Of a DNA stretch of 64,000 bases, positions 8,034-16,278 are shown piece by piece (the stretch's first letter is position 1; the number at the start of each line of letters is the position of its first letter). Both the position numbers and the translations under genes were made by a program. Source of the DNA: Brachybacterium sp. FME24 (lineage in GTDB: Bacteria; Actinomycetota; Actinomycetes; Actinomycetales; Dermabacteraceae); contig NZ_JABUXV010000010.1 in NCBI RefSeq assembly GCF_014897705.1, forward strand, positions 1 to 64,000, written 5' to 3'. The notes under the pieces are model-generated. The model searched no databases, was not told the DNA's origin, and saw only the letters and a list, made by a program, of their open reading frames with translations.

Positions 8034-8530
8034 GACAGTGGCGCGCTTCCGAACACGGCCTTGGCCTTGTCGCAGTGGACCACGACATGGTCGACCTGGG
8101 AGAGGTCCATCCCGTCGAGCGGGAAGCTCTGCTCCGCCTCGTCCCAGGCGACCTTCCCGAGCTCCGTGCCGGCAGTGACCGCTGCCTCGTCGTCCCCGGA
8201 GGTCAGGTACAGGTGCAGGTCGGGTCCCTCGTCGGAGCTGAACTCCGTGAGGGACAAGGTGTCCGCGTCGATGGTGACCATGCCCGAGACGGACTTGTCG
8301 TTCGCTCCGGCGAAGGCACCCTCTGACATCCCGGCGGCGTCCATGGGCTCGTCTTCCATGGGCTCGTCTTCCATGGGCTCCTCGTCCATGGGCTCCTCGT
8401 CCATGGGCTCCTCCTCCATGGGCTCCTCGCTCGTCATGGGCTCGTCGGAGCTGCAGGCGGCAAGGAAGGCGGTCAGGGAGAGGGCGCCGGCACCGAGCAG
8501 CGTGCGGCGGTGGAATCGGGTGATGGTCAT
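8030..8530 (-). CDS. DM13-domain lipoprotein with Glu-Pro-Met repeats
   Basis: A 166-residue lipoprotein. The signal peptide ends in a lipobox LAAC with the acylated cysteine at residue 26, so the protein is anchored outside the cell membrane. Residues about 29-63 are a run of five-residue repeats of the form EPM plus two acidic residues. Residues about 70-166 form a DM13 domain (GPDLHLYLTSGDD, then GKVAWDEAEQSFPLDGMDLSQVDHVVV), a domain thought to take part in electron transfer or redox sensing; a single cysteine lies in the conserved VVVHCDKAK. A good ribosome binding site (GGAGG, seven bases before ATG) supports the start. Confidence 0.9.
   Translation of the reverse strand: MTITRFHRRTLLGAGALSLTAFLAACSSDEPMTSEEPMEEEPMDEEPMDEEPMEDEPMEDEPMDAAGMSEGAFAGANDKSVSGMVTIDADTLSLTEFSSDEGPDLHLYLTSGDDEAAVTAGTELGKVAWDEAEQSFPLDGMDLSQVDHVVVHCDKAKAVFGSAPLS
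8341..8433 (-). repeat. 15-base tandem coding repeat (EPM-acidic repeats)
   Basis: Five 15-base units beginning CCATGGGCTC (plus strand) run from 8341 to 8415, followed by a degenerate, 18-base sixth unit. On the coding strand each unit encodes EPM plus two acidic residues. Neighbouring units 1-2 and 3-4 are identical, indicating recent duplication; in-frame copy-number change is likely between strains. Confidence 0.92.
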
Positions 8531-8673
8531 GGGGGGCCTCCGTGGGGATGGTCATGCCGCGGGTCCGTCCCGCAGCACCCAGTGGACCCGTCGGTCGACC
8601 GCGTGCGACAGAAGGATGTCGAAGGCGTCAGCGAGATGACGGAACCGTAAGATCCACCGCCCGTCGGCGAGCA

Positions 8674-8679
8674 TAGGCT
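8674..8679 (+). promoter_or_regulatory. -10 box of a probable leaderless promoter for the OmpR regulator
   Basis: TAGGCT lies seven bases before the ATG at 8687, and no ribosome binding site is present. This is the layout expected for a leaderless actinobacterial transcript starting at the start codon. Confidence 0.5.
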
Positions 8680-8686
8680 GGCTCGC

Positions 8687-9394
8687 ATGAGCAGCAGCGC
8701 CGCCCCGTCCGGGGCCCGGGTGATGGTCGTCGAGGATGACGCCGCCGTGCGCACCGTGGTGGGCGACTACCTCCGGGTCGCCGGCTACGAGGTGACCCCG
8801 TACAGCGTCGGGTCCGACGCGTGGGAGGCCGTGCGCTCACGCGCGCCGGATCTCATGGTCCTCGACCGCATGCTGCCCGGCCTCAGCGGCGATGAGCTGT
8901 GCCGCCGCGTGCGCAGCATCTCCGACCTGCCGATCCTGATGCTCACGGCGCTCAGCTCCGTGGACCACCGTATCGAGGGTCTCGAGCACGGGGCCGACGA
9001 CTACCTGCCCAAGCCGTTCTCCCTGCGCGAGCTACAGCTGCGCGTCGAGGCGCTGCTGCGGCGCCGCCTTCCCGCGTCCGCTCCCCTCGAATTCACCATC
9101 GGGGCGTTCCGGGTCGATCCGGCACATCGTCGGCTCTGGATCGGGGCCGACGAGATCGCGCTCACCTCCCGGGAGTACGAGTTGTTCCTGTACCTCCTCG
9201 GACGCGACGGGCACGTCGTGCGGCGCGACGAGATCCTGCGCGAAGTATGGGGCTGGACCATCGGGGATGCCTCGACGGTGACGGTGCACGTGCGCCGGCT
9301 GCGCGAGAAGATCGAACCAGACCCCAGGACCCCGCGGTACCTGCGCACCGAGTGGGGCGCCGGCTATCGGCTCGACCCGGGGCTGACATGCTGA
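8687..9394 (+). CDS. Response regulator, OmpR family
   Basis: A 235-residue two-component response regulator. The receiver domain (residues 11-125) shows the acidic pair EDD at 16-18, the phosphoacceptor D60 in LMVLDRMLPG, and the conserved lysine K109 in YLPKPF. The C-terminal winged helix (about 140-232) has the OmpR pattern LTSREYELFLYLLGRDGHVVRR and TVHVRRLREKIE. The downstream histidine kinase overlaps it by seven bases. The pair is divergent from the DM13/DoxX operon across a 156-base gap, so that operon is the first candidate target. Confidence 0.93.
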   Translation: MSSSAAPSGARVMVVEDDAAVRTVVGDYLRVAGYEVTPYSVGSDAWEAVRSRAPDLMVLDRMLPGLSGDELCRRVRSISDLPILMLTALSSVDHRIEGLEHGADDYLPKPFSLRELQLRVEALLRRRLPASAPLEFTIGAFRVDPAHRRLWIGADEIALTSREYELFLYLLGRDGHVVRRDEILREVWGWTIGDASTVTVHVRRLREKIEPDPRTPRYLRTEWGAGYRLDPGLTC

Positions 9395-10521
9395 GCGCGG
9401 GAGACCTCCTGCTCATCGTCGTCACCACCGTGGTGTGCACGAGTGCGGTGACCGTGATCGCGTGGCTGGCCCTGCGCCGAAACCGCCGCGGATCGATCGC
9501 CTCGCAGACGGTGATCGTGGTCGCCGCCGCCGTCGCCTCGATCGCCCTCACGACGATCGCCGTCCTGGTGGAGATGTACTTCTCCGCGCACGACGTCATC
9601 GTCCTGGTCTGGGTCATGGGGGTCTCCGGATTCATGAGCCTGCTCGCCGCGTGGCTCCTGATCACACGGCAGGTGCGGGCATCGGTCACCTCCGTGTCCT
9701 CCTCCGCTCGGCGCCTCGGCGATGGGGCCGTCGTCGAGGCCGTCCCGACGAGCTGGAAAGAGTTCGAGGAGATCTCCGGCGAGCTCGCCGAGACCTCGCG
9801 GAAGCTGGCCGCGGCGCGCGAGGAGATCGAGTCCCTCGATGCCTCGCGGCGTCAGTACGTGGCCTGGATCTCGCATGACCTGCGCACTCCGCTCGCCGGG
9901 CTGCAGGCGATGGCGGAAGCGCTCGAGGCGGGGATCGGCGAGGATCCCACCCGGTACGTCCGCGGAATCCGAGGGCGGGTGGACACCCTGAACGCCATGG
10001 TCGAAGACCTCTTCGAGCTCTCGCTGATCCAATCGGGAACCCTCCGGCTCCGACGCGAGACCGTCGAGCTGCTGGACCTCGTCTCCGACGCGGTGGCCGA
10101 CGTCATGCCCGTCGCCGAGAGTCGTGGCATCACCATCGTCCCCCGCGGGGTCGAGGGCAGGGTGCTGCACGCAGATCCACGTGAGCTCACCCGCGCCCTC
10201 GCGAACCTGCTGAGCAACGGCGTGCGCCATTCCCCCGACGGCGGCGAGATCATCGTCTCCGCCGACCTCCTCGACGGTGACCGGCTGGTGCTGAGCGTGC
10301 TGGACCAGGGCCCGGGCGTCTCGAGCGAGGAGCTGGCGCACATCTTCGAGGTCGGTTGGCGCGCGGACGCCGCCCGCCCGGCCCGGGAGCTCGGTGACGG
10401 GAGCACTGGTGCCGGGCTCGGACTCGCGATCGTGCGCGGGATCGCCGAGGCGCATGGCGGCGCCGTTGGCGCAGAACGGGTGCCCGAGGGATTCCGCCTC
10501 GATCTGATCCTCCCGGCGTGA
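9388..10521 (+). CDS. Sensor histidine kinase, HisKA type
   Basis: A 377-residue membrane kinase. Three hydrophobic segments (about 5-28, 42-62 and 70-93) precede a HAMP-like or coiled linker. The dimerisation box is WISHDLRTPLAGL with the phosphorylated H163. The ATP-binding domain shows the N box NLLSNGVRHS, G1 DQGPGV and G2 GAGLGLAIVRG. There is almost no extracytoplasmic domain, so the signal is probably sensed in the membrane or by a partner protein; a lipoprotein/DoxX pair encoded next door is a plausible partner. Its start lies inside the end of the regulator gene. Confidence 0.92.
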   Translation: MLSAGDLLLIVVTTVVCTSAVTVIAWLALRRNRRGSIASQTVIVVAAAVASIALTTIAVLVEMYFSAHDVIVLVWVMGVSGFMSLLAAWLLITRQVRASVTSVSSSARRLGDGAVVEAVPTSWKEFEEISGELAETSRKLAAAREEIESLDASRRQYVAWISHDLRTPLAGLQAMAEALEAGIGEDPTRYVRGIRGRVDTLNAMVEDLFELSLIQSGTLRLRRETVELLDLVSDAVADVMPVAESRGITIVPRGVEGRVLHADPRELTRALANLLSNGVRHSPDGGEIIVSADLLDGDRLVLSVLDQGPGVSSEELAHIFEVGWRADAARPARELGDGSTGAGLGLAIVRGIAEAHGGAVGAERVPEGFRLDLILPA

Positions 10522-10548
10522 CCCGGCTTCTCCCTTCGGGCCCGGGCG

Positions 10549-11367
10549 TCACCCGGCCCGCAGCGCCTGCTCCAACGTGATCAGGTCCTCCGGATCCATG
10601 GGTCGGCCATGACCGGGCCGCGGGTCGGCCGGACGGCGCGTGAGGTGGACCGGCACGGTCTCCAGGCCCAGTCGCAGTGCCGCCGCGAGGCGATGGTTGC
10701 CGTCGATCGTCGCGAACTGCTGGTTGAAAGCCAGATCGATCGGGGTGAGCAGGCCGTCGCGACCGATCTGCGTGGTGAGCTGGTCGAGATGCGACGGGGT
10801 ATCCAGAGTCGCGGTCCCGACGATCTCTCGGTCCACGGCCCGGTACCGGGCCACGAGCTCGGTGGGCAGCTCGACGGGTTCCTGGTCCATGGGTGCCGCG
10901 CGGCGCTCCATGAGCAGCTCGGCATCGTCGTCCGGATTGCGGCCGACGACACCGAACCCGCACCGTGCGTAGAGACGTCGGGCGGGAATGTTCGTCTCGA
11001 TCACCGCAAGGCGCAGGCGGGTCTCGGGATGGTGCGAGGCGAGCCAGTCGACGGCCGTGGCGATGAGTGCATGCCCGGTGCCGCTCCCCCGTGCTTCCGG
11101 GGCGACCCACATCGAGATCAGTTCCGGGAGGGCTTCGGGACCGTCCGAGAACATGAGTCGGGCCATGCCCGCGGGCGCGCCGCCCACCTCCGCGACGAAC
11201 GAGACCATCGGCGCGCTGACACCGTCGCGCCAATGGCCCTCGGTGTCCCGGGCGCGCACCTCGGCCAGGGTGCTGGCGAAGGCCCAGGGTGCGTCGGCGA
11301 GGGCGCGCAGCCGCAGCTCGCGCCAGATGCGCCAGTCGTCCGGGTTCAGGAGGCTCACAGGTGTCAT
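10549..11367 (-). CDS. GNAT acetyltransferase fused to a ParB-like domain
   Basis: A 272-residue two-domain protein. Residues 1-158 are a GNAT acetyltransferase with the acetyl-CoA loop EARGSGTGHALI (91-102) and the C-terminal ETNIPARRLYARCGF motif. Residues about 165-245 match the ParB/sulfiredoxin-like fold: LTTQIGRDGLLTPIDL, then the hallmark ATIDGNHRLAAALRLGLETVPVHL. ParB-like domains include nucleases, CTP-binding switches and kinases acting on small molecules or proteins. The start MTPVSLL was chosen because the GNAT fold begins there. The frame is continuous through the junction, so the fusion is real unless the assembly is wrong. Confidence 0.87.
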   Translation of the reverse strand: MTPVSLLNPDDWRIWRELRLRALADAPWAFASTLAEVRARDTEGHWRDGVSAPMVSFVAEVGGAPAGMARLMFSDGPEALPELISMWVAPEARGSGTGHALIATAVDWLASHHPETRLRLAVIETNIPARRLYARCGFGVVGRNPDDDAELLMERRAAPMDQEPVELPTELVARYRAVDREIVGTATLDTPSHLDQLTTQIGRDGLLTPIDLAFNQQFATIDGNHRLAAALRLGLETVPVHLTRRPADPRPGHGRPMDPEDLITLEQALRAG

Positions 11368-11584
11368 GCCGCCAGGTTCCCACCCGACACCGCAGGCCAC
11401 AATCCCGCTCTGCCGGCGATCGGGTGGCGCCTGGTGAGCAGGCAGCGCCGTAGGGGGGGCGAGGGTGCTCGCCTGACGCCACCGGATACGTCGGCCCGGT
11501 ACCGCGCCGCAGCTCACGGAGGCGTCGAGCGGGTGGGCCGGGCCGGCCTCGGTCAGAGCACCGGGGCGAGCCGACCGCGGCAGC

Positions 11585-12619
11585 TCACGGGTGCGTGCCG
11601 ACCTCTATCAGCTCTCGGGCGCACTCCTCCAGGTCCCGCGGCACTGCCCCGTCGAGCATGTGCAGGGCGAAGTCCTGGCTGAGTCGCTCGAAGAAGTAGG
11701 TGCCGCGCACGGAGTTGCCGTGCTGGTCGAGCTGCGGGGCATAGCTGGCGATGCCGAAGCGGGAGGGCAGTGCAGCGATGATCCCCCCGCCCACGCCGGA
11801 CTTCGCGGGCAGGCCCACGTCACTGACCCAGTCCCCGGCGTTGTCGTACATCCCGCAGGTGAGCATCACCGAGAGCACCTGGCGGGCGGCGACGCGGGAG
11901 AACACCTTCTCGCCGGTCAAGGGGTTGGTGCCGCCGGAGGCGAGGGTCGCGGCCATCACCGCGAGGTCGGTGACGGTGGTGAGCACCGCGCAGCCCTCGA
12001 TGTACCCGCCGACCACTTCGGCGGCGTCCTCGCTCATCGAACCGGCCGCGCGCAGCATGTACGCGAGCGCGAGATTGCGGTCGGCCATGGTCAGCTCTTC
12101 GTCACGGGTCGCACTGTGCAGCTGAAGGGGGCGGCCGGCGGCGGCGTCCAGCACATCGCGCAGTCGCTGCGTGCGCTCGGCCTGGGTAGGACCCAGCATC
12201 GCGTGGCTGCGGATAGCACCGATGTTGACCAGCGGGTTCTTGGGCTTCTTGGAGTGCGCGTCGATGCTGAGGGCGTTGAACTCCTCCCCCGTCGGCTCCT
12301 CGTCGACCACGGAATCCACGTAGTCCATCCCGTGCAGGTCGATCGCTGCCCCGTAGGCGAAGGCCTTGGAGATCGACTGCACCGGGAAGGCGTGATCGGT
12401 GCCGGCGGAGGTGATCTGCCCGTCGATCGTGCAGACCGCGACGCCGAGATGATCCTCGCGCGCCCCGGAGAGATAGGAGAGGTCGGGGATGCCTCCGCCC
12501 GCCTCGGCGTCGCCGGAGATCCCGCGATCAGGAAGGACCGCATCAGGCGTCTCCGGCGCCGTCGCCGTGGACAGGGCGATGGAGAGGCGGTCGAGGTACG
12601 TGGTCAGTGCGCTCGTCAC
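11585..12619 (-). CDS. glsA: Glutaminase A
   Basis: A 344-residue serine-dependent glutaminase that converts glutamine to glutamate and ammonia. Family motifs are clear: the nucleophile pair S82-x-x-K85 in FPVQSISKAF, the substrate-binding KNPLVNIGAI near residue 142, a conserved tyrosine in LTCGMYDNAGDW, and the SGVGGGI glycine loop near residue 295. The start is a GTG at 12619, with an in-frame arginine-rich extension upstream rejected; a TACGGT box seven bases ahead suggests a leaderless message. It is divergent from the FAD/Fe-S dehydrogenase. No STAS domain is fused, unlike some actinobacterial glutaminases. Confidence 0.94.
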   Translation of the reverse strand: MTSALTTYLDRLSIALSTATAPETPDAVLPDRGISGDAEAGGGIPDLSYLSGAREDHLGVAVCTIDGQITSAGTDHAFPVQSISKAFAYGAAIDLHGMDYVDSVVDEEPTGEEFNALSIDAHSKKPKNPLVNIGAIRSHAMLGPTQAERTQRLRDVLDAAAGRPLQLHSATRDEELTMADRNLALAYMLRAAGSMSEDAAEVVGGYIEGCAVLTTVTDLAVMAATLASGGTNPLTGEKVFSRVAARQVLSVMLTCGMYDNAGDWVSDVGLPAKSGVGGGIIAALPSRFGIASYAPQLDQHGNSVRGTYFFERLSQDFALHMLDGAVPRDLEECARELIEVGTHP

Positions 12620-12687
12620 GATCCTGACCGTACAGGCCGCAGCCTCACGGCGTGAGAAGGCATCTCGCCCGCTCCGACCTCGCGGGA

Positions 12688-12693
12688 TACCGT
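12688..12693 (+). promoter_or_regulatory. -10 box before the FAD/Fe-S dehydrogenase
   Basis: TACCGT lies five bases before the ATG at 12699. The spacing fits a leaderless transcript; a GAGG immediately before the ATG is too close to act as a normal ribosome binding site. Confidence 0.4.
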
Positions 12694-12698
12694 GAGGC

Positions 12699-15533
12699 AT
12701 GACCGTCGCTCCGCTGCTCGACACCGATGTCGTCGCCCGCCATGCCCTCGCGCACGATGCCTCCCACTATCTGCTGCTGCCCGAGGCGGTCACCGCCCCG
12801 ACGGACGAGGCCTCTGTCGTGGCCCTCCTGCGGCAGGCGATGCGCGAGAGACGCCCGCTGACGTTCCGCTCCGGCGGCACCAGCCTGTCCGGTCAGGCGC
12901 AGTCCGACGCGGTCCTGGCGGACGTGCGCACCCATTTCCGCAGCGTCGAGGTGCTCGACGGCGGCGATCGCGTGCGCGTCGGCCCCGGGGCGACGCTGCG
13001 CCAGGTCAACGCGCACCTGCTGCGACACATGCGTCGACTCGGACCGGATCCGGCTTCGGAGATCGCCTGCACCATCGGCGGCGTGATCGCCAACAACTCC
13101 TCCGGCATGGCCGCGGGGATCGCCGAGAACTCCTACCGCACGCTGGAATCGCTGCGATTCGTCCTGCCCAGCGGCACGATCGTCGACACGTCTCTTCCCG
13201 GCGCCGACGCCCGCCTGCGCCACGACGAGCCCGCGCTGCACGAGGGCCTGGTGCGCCTCATGCGCCGGGTGCGGGACGACGCCGAGGCCACGCGCGTGAT
13301 CCGGGAGCGCTTCGCGCTGAAGAACACCATGGGGTACGGCATCAACGCCCTGCTGGACTTCGAGACCCCGGCCGACGTGCTCGCCCACCTGGTCGTCGGC
13401 TCCGAAGGCACCCTCGCCTTCGTCTCCTCGGCGGTGTTCCGCACCGTGGCCATCCAGAAGCACATCACCACCGGACTCCTGGTCCTGCCCTCTCTGCAGG
13501 CCGCGACCGCCGCGCTGCCCGAGGTGGTGGGCGCGGGGTTCGCGACCGCCGAGCTGATGGATGCCCGCTCGCTGGTGGTCGCCCAGGGCCTGACCGGGGC
13601 GCCCGAGGAGGTTCTGGGCCTGGACGTCGAGACGCACGCCGCGCTGCTGGTCGAGCACCGCAGCGACGACCCCGCCGAGCTCGCGCAGAAGGCGGCCGAC
13701 GCCACCGCTCTGGCGGGTGGGCTCGGCCTGTCCGTGCCGCTCGAGATGACGACCGATGCCGCACGCCGCGCGGCGATGTGGACCACCCGCAAGGGCCTGT
13801 ACGCCGCGATCGCCGGCGCCCGCCCGGCCGGTTCGACCGCCCTGCTGGAGGACGTCGCGGTGCCGGTGCCGGAGCTCGAGGCCACCTGTCGCGGCCTGCA
13901 GGAGCTGTTCGACCGGCACGAGTACGACGAGTCGGTGATCTTCGGTCATGCCAAGGACGGCAACATCCACTTCCTGCTCAACGAGCACCTCGGAGAGTCC
14001 TCGACGCGGCTGGAGGCGTTCACGCAGGACATGGCCGAGCTGGTGCTCGGGCACGGCGGCAATCTCAAGGCCGAGCACGGTACCGGGCGGGTCATGGCCC
14101 CGTTCGTCGAGCGCCAGTACGGGCCGCAGCTGTACCAGGTGATGCGGGAGATCAAGGCCCTGGTCGACCCTGCCGGGATCCTCAATCCGGGCGTGGTGCT
14201 GACCGACGACCCGTCGGCCCACATGCGCGATCTGAAGCCCGTCACCGACATCGAGGAGGAGGCGGACCGCTGCGTGGAGTGCGGCTACTGCGAGCCGGTG
14301 TGCCCCAGCAAGGACCTCACCCTCACCCCGCGTCAGCGCATCGTGCTGCGGCGCGATGCGAAGCTCGCCGAGCAGCGCGGGGACCTCGCCACGGCGCGCG
14401 CGATCCGGGAGGGGTACGAGTACCAGGGCCTGCAGACCTGCGCGGTCGACGGGATGTGCGTGACCGCCTGCCCCGTGGACATCAACACTGGTGATCTGGT
14501 GCGCCGACTGCGCTCGGAGGACGCGGGCGCGGCCTCGAACTCGGGCTGGGGCGCCGCTGCCGAGCACTGGGACCCGCTCACGCGCGGGGCCTCGGCGGCG
14601 ATGAGTGTCGCCGGAATGATGCCGCAGGTGCTGCCCCGGGCGGCGACGGATGTGGCCCGCGCCGTGCTCGGCGCCGAGGTGGTGCCGCAGTACCGCAGCG
14701 AACTTCCCCGCCGAGGCGGGTCGGTGCGCCGGGCCGGTGGGCGCGGTCGTGCGTCGGCCGACGTCAGCGCCGTGTACCTGCCGGCCTGCGTGCACACCAT
14801 GTTCGGCGCCGCCGAGGAGCCGCGCGGCGCGAGCGGCGCAGGCTGCGGGGGGAACTGCAGCTGCAGTGGGGAGGCAAGCGCGCCTCCCAGCAGCGCCACC
14901 GGCGTCCCGACCTCGCTGAACCTGCTCGCCCAGCGCGCCGGAATGCGTCTGGCCGTGCCGGACGACGCCGCGTCGCTGTGCTGCGGGACCCCTTTCTCCT
15001 CGAAGGGCATGACCGGCGCCAAGCAGCAGATGCGCGAGCGGGTGCGCACCGCCCTGCTCGCGGCGAGCCACGGCGGTGAGCTGCCCGTGATCGTCGATGC
15101 CGCGAGCTGCACCGAAGGCATCCTTGAAGCGATGGAGGGCACGGACGTCGAGGTCCTCGACGCGATCACGTTCGTGCGCCGCCACCTGCTGCCGCGCCTG
15201 GAGGTCACCGGGCGCACCGACTCGGTCACCGTGCATCCCACCTGCTCGACCACGCATCTGGGCGCCACCGCGGACCTGGTCGCGATCGCCGAGGCCTGCG
15301 CGAGGGACGTGGTGGTGCCGGTGGAGTGGGGCTGCTGCGGCTATGCGGGTGACCGCGGCATGCTGCACCCGGAGCTGACCGCCTCGGCCACCGCAGCGGA
15401 AGCGGCAGAGGTGGCCCAGCGCGAGACGGACTGGTACGTGAGCGCGAATCGCACCTGCGAGCTCGGCATGGAGGCCGCGACCGGGAAGGCGTACCGCCAC
15501 GTGCTGGAGCTGCTGGAGGCCGTGACACGCTGA
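12699..15533 (+). CDS. FAD-binding and Fe-S-binding D-2-hydroxyacid (lactate/glycolate-type) dehydrogenase
   Basis: A 944-residue fusion of the two halves of glycolate oxidase or D-lactate dehydrogenase. Residues about 20-240 hold the FAD-binding PCMH domain (SGGTSLSGQAQ and IACTIGGVIANNSSGM). Residues about 250-510 are the substrate domain with FGHAKDGNIHF. Two [4Fe-4S] sites follow: CVECGYCEPVCPS and CAVDGMCVTACP. The C-terminal part has two CCG domains (SLCCGTPFSSKGM, WGCCGYAGDRGM). Electrons probably pass to quinone or a cytochrome. An unusual glycine/serine/cysteine-rich insertion (GCGGNCSCSG, near residue 717) interrupts the first CCG domain. D-lactate or D-2-hydroxyglutarate are the likeliest substrates; sequence alone cannot decide. 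Confidence 0.9.
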   Translation: MTVAPLLDTDVVARHALAHDASHYLLLPEAVTAPTDEASVVALLRQAMRERRPLTFRSGGTSLSGQAQSDAVLADVRTHFRSVEVLDGGDRVRVGPGATLRQVNAHLLRHMRRLGPDPASEIACTIGGVIANNSSGMAAGIAENSYRTLESLRFVLPSGTIVDTSLPGADARLRHDEPALHEGLVRLMRRVRDDAEATRVIRERFALKNTMGYGINALLDFETPADVLAHLVVGSEGTLAFVSSAVFRTVAIQKHITTGLLVLPSLQAATAALPEVVGAGFATAELMDARSLVVAQGLTGAPEEVLGLDVETHAALLVEHRSDDPAELAQKAADATALAGGLGLSVPLEMTTDAARRAAMWTTRKGLYAAIAGARPAGSTALLEDVAVPVPELEATCRGLQELFDRHEYDESVIFGHAKDGNIHFLLNEHLGESSTRLEAFTQDMAELVLGHGGNLKAEHGTGRVMAPFVERQYGPQLYQVMREIKALVDPAGILNPGVVLTDDPSAHMRDLKPVTDIEEEADRCVECGYCEPVCPSKDLTLTPRQRIVLRRDAKLAEQRGDLATARAIREGYEYQGLQTCAVDGMCVTACPVDINTGDLVRRLRSEDAGAASNSGWGAAAEHWDPLTRGASAAMSVAGMMPQVLPRAATDVARAVLGAEVVPQYRSELPRRGGSVRRAGGRGRASADVSAVYLPACVHTMFGAAEEPRGASGAGCGGNCSCSGEASAPPSSATGVPTSLNLLAQRAGMRLAVPDDAASLCCGTPFSSKGMTGAKQQMRERVRTALLAASHGGELPVIVDAASCTEGILEAMEGTDVEVLDAITFVRRHLLPRLEVTGRTDSVTVHPTCSTTHLGATADLVAIAEACARDVVVPVEWGCCGYAGDRGMLHPELTASATAAEAAEVAQRETDWYVSANRTCELGMEAATGKAYRHVLELLEAVTR

Positions 15534-15542
15534 CAATCTGGG

Positions 15543-15562
15543 CTATATACTCACTTATATAA
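15543..15562 (+). promoter_or_regulatory. AT-rich promoter/operator of vapBC
   Basis: Two TATATA elements, at 15544-15549 and 15556-15561, flank a six-base spacer and form an inverted repeat, just ahead of the vapB ribosome binding site. VapB antitoxins bind inverted repeats over their own promoter. The patch stands out in a region of about 70% GC. Confidence 0.55.
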
Positions 15563-15577
15563 CGAGAGGGGCTCGTG

Positions 15578-15796
15578 ATGGCTGTGACCAGCGTCAACCT
15601 TGACCCGGAACTGATCGAACGCGCCCGGGCGCTGACCGGCGAGAGTTCGAACCGCGCCGTTCTCGATCTCGCACTGCGACGCCTCATCGCGTCGAAGCAG
15701 AAGAACGCGATGGTCGACGGGATCGCCGCGCTGGATGACCTGGAGGCGGAGCTCGGTGCGCCGGTCGAGCCCCACACCCAGCATCGGGCTCCGTGA
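15578..15796 (+). CDS. vapB: VapB-type antitoxin
   Basis: A 72-residue antitoxin. The N-terminal ribbon-helix-helix-like segment MAVTSVNLDPELIERARALTG followed by SSNRAVLDLALRRLIASK matches the type II VapB family (MazE/VapB with a helix pair), which dimerises on DNA. The C-terminal tail (about residues 45-72) would wrap the toxin. A GAGAGGGG ribosome binding site six bases before ATG supports this start over the GTG one codon upstream. The stop overlaps the toxin start by four bases (GTGA), so the pair is co-translated and probably autoregulated at the AT-rich inverted repeat just upstream. Confidence 0.88.
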   Translation: MAVTSVNLDPELIERARALTGESSNRAVLDLALRRLIASKQKNAMVDGIAALDDLEAELGAPVEPHTQHRAP

Positions 15797-16206
15797 CCGA
15801 TTTCCTCGTCGACAACTCCGTCTGGGCGAGACTGGCGTCGGGCGACCCGCGCATCACCGCGCGGCTGCGCCGCATCGCACAAGCACCGGCTGACCTCTTC
15901 GTGACCTGCCCACCGCAGGTGCTGGAGTTCTGCCACAGTGCGCGGACCCCCGATGAGCATGCGCGCCACCGCGAGCAGATCTCCCTCGGATTCCCGCTGG
16001 AACGGGCGCCCGACGAGTCGCTGGTGCTCGACATTCAAAGCGCGCTGTGGAGCGCGGGTCTCGTCCGTGCGGCAGGCTCCCTCGACATCCTCATCGCGGG
16101 CTACGCCCTCGTCAATGACGCGACCGTGCTGGCCGCGGACCACGACTTCGATCACATCGCGGCGGTGACTGCTCTGCAGCACGAGTACATCCAGCCGGCG
16201 GCATGA
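15793..16206 (+). CDS. vapC: VapC-type PIN-domain toxin ribonuclease
   Basis: A 137-residue PIN-domain protein with a GTG start. The fold begins FLVDNSVWARL with the first metal-binding D7; further acidic residues are E43 or so in PPQVLEFCH, D97 or so in GSLDILIAGYAL, and the final D in VLAADHDFDHI. PIN toxins cleave RNA, usually tRNA or rRNA, in a Mg-dependent way and are held inactive by VapB. All four acidic positions appear intact, so the toxin should be active. It is the classic second gene of the operon. Confidence 0.92.
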   Translation: MTDFLVDNSVWARLASGDPRITARLRRIAQAPADLFVTCPPQVLEFCHSARTPDEHARHREQISLGFPLERAPDESLVLDIQSALWSAGLVRAAGSLDILIAGYALVNDATVLAADHDFDHIAAVTALQHEYIQPAA

Positions 16207-16278
16207 GCGAGGTCGGCCGGCAAGTGCTGGAGCTGCTGACGGCCATCGCGCGCTGAGCACGGGCCTGCTGAGGGCCGA

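Noticed and set aside
8341..8433. CRISPR-like or noncoding tandem repeat
   Set aside because: Units are contiguous without spacers and encode the EPM repeat of a lipoprotein in the correct frame.
10538..10559. Possible terminator (GGGCCCGGG and CCCGGCCC) between convergent genes
   Set aside because: The stem is imperfect and overlaps the end of the GNAT-ParB coding region; not convincing enough to list.
12645..15536. Very long open frame on the minus strand opposite the FAD/Fe-S dehydrogenase gene
   Set aside because: It is Arg/Gly/His-rich without any domain and lies exactly opposite a clear gene; GC-rich codon bias creates long antisense frames.
16203..16256. 17-codon reading frame overlapping the vapC stop (ATGA)
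   Set aside because: Too short and without homology to support a gene; could be a remnant of a third gene but nothing shows it.
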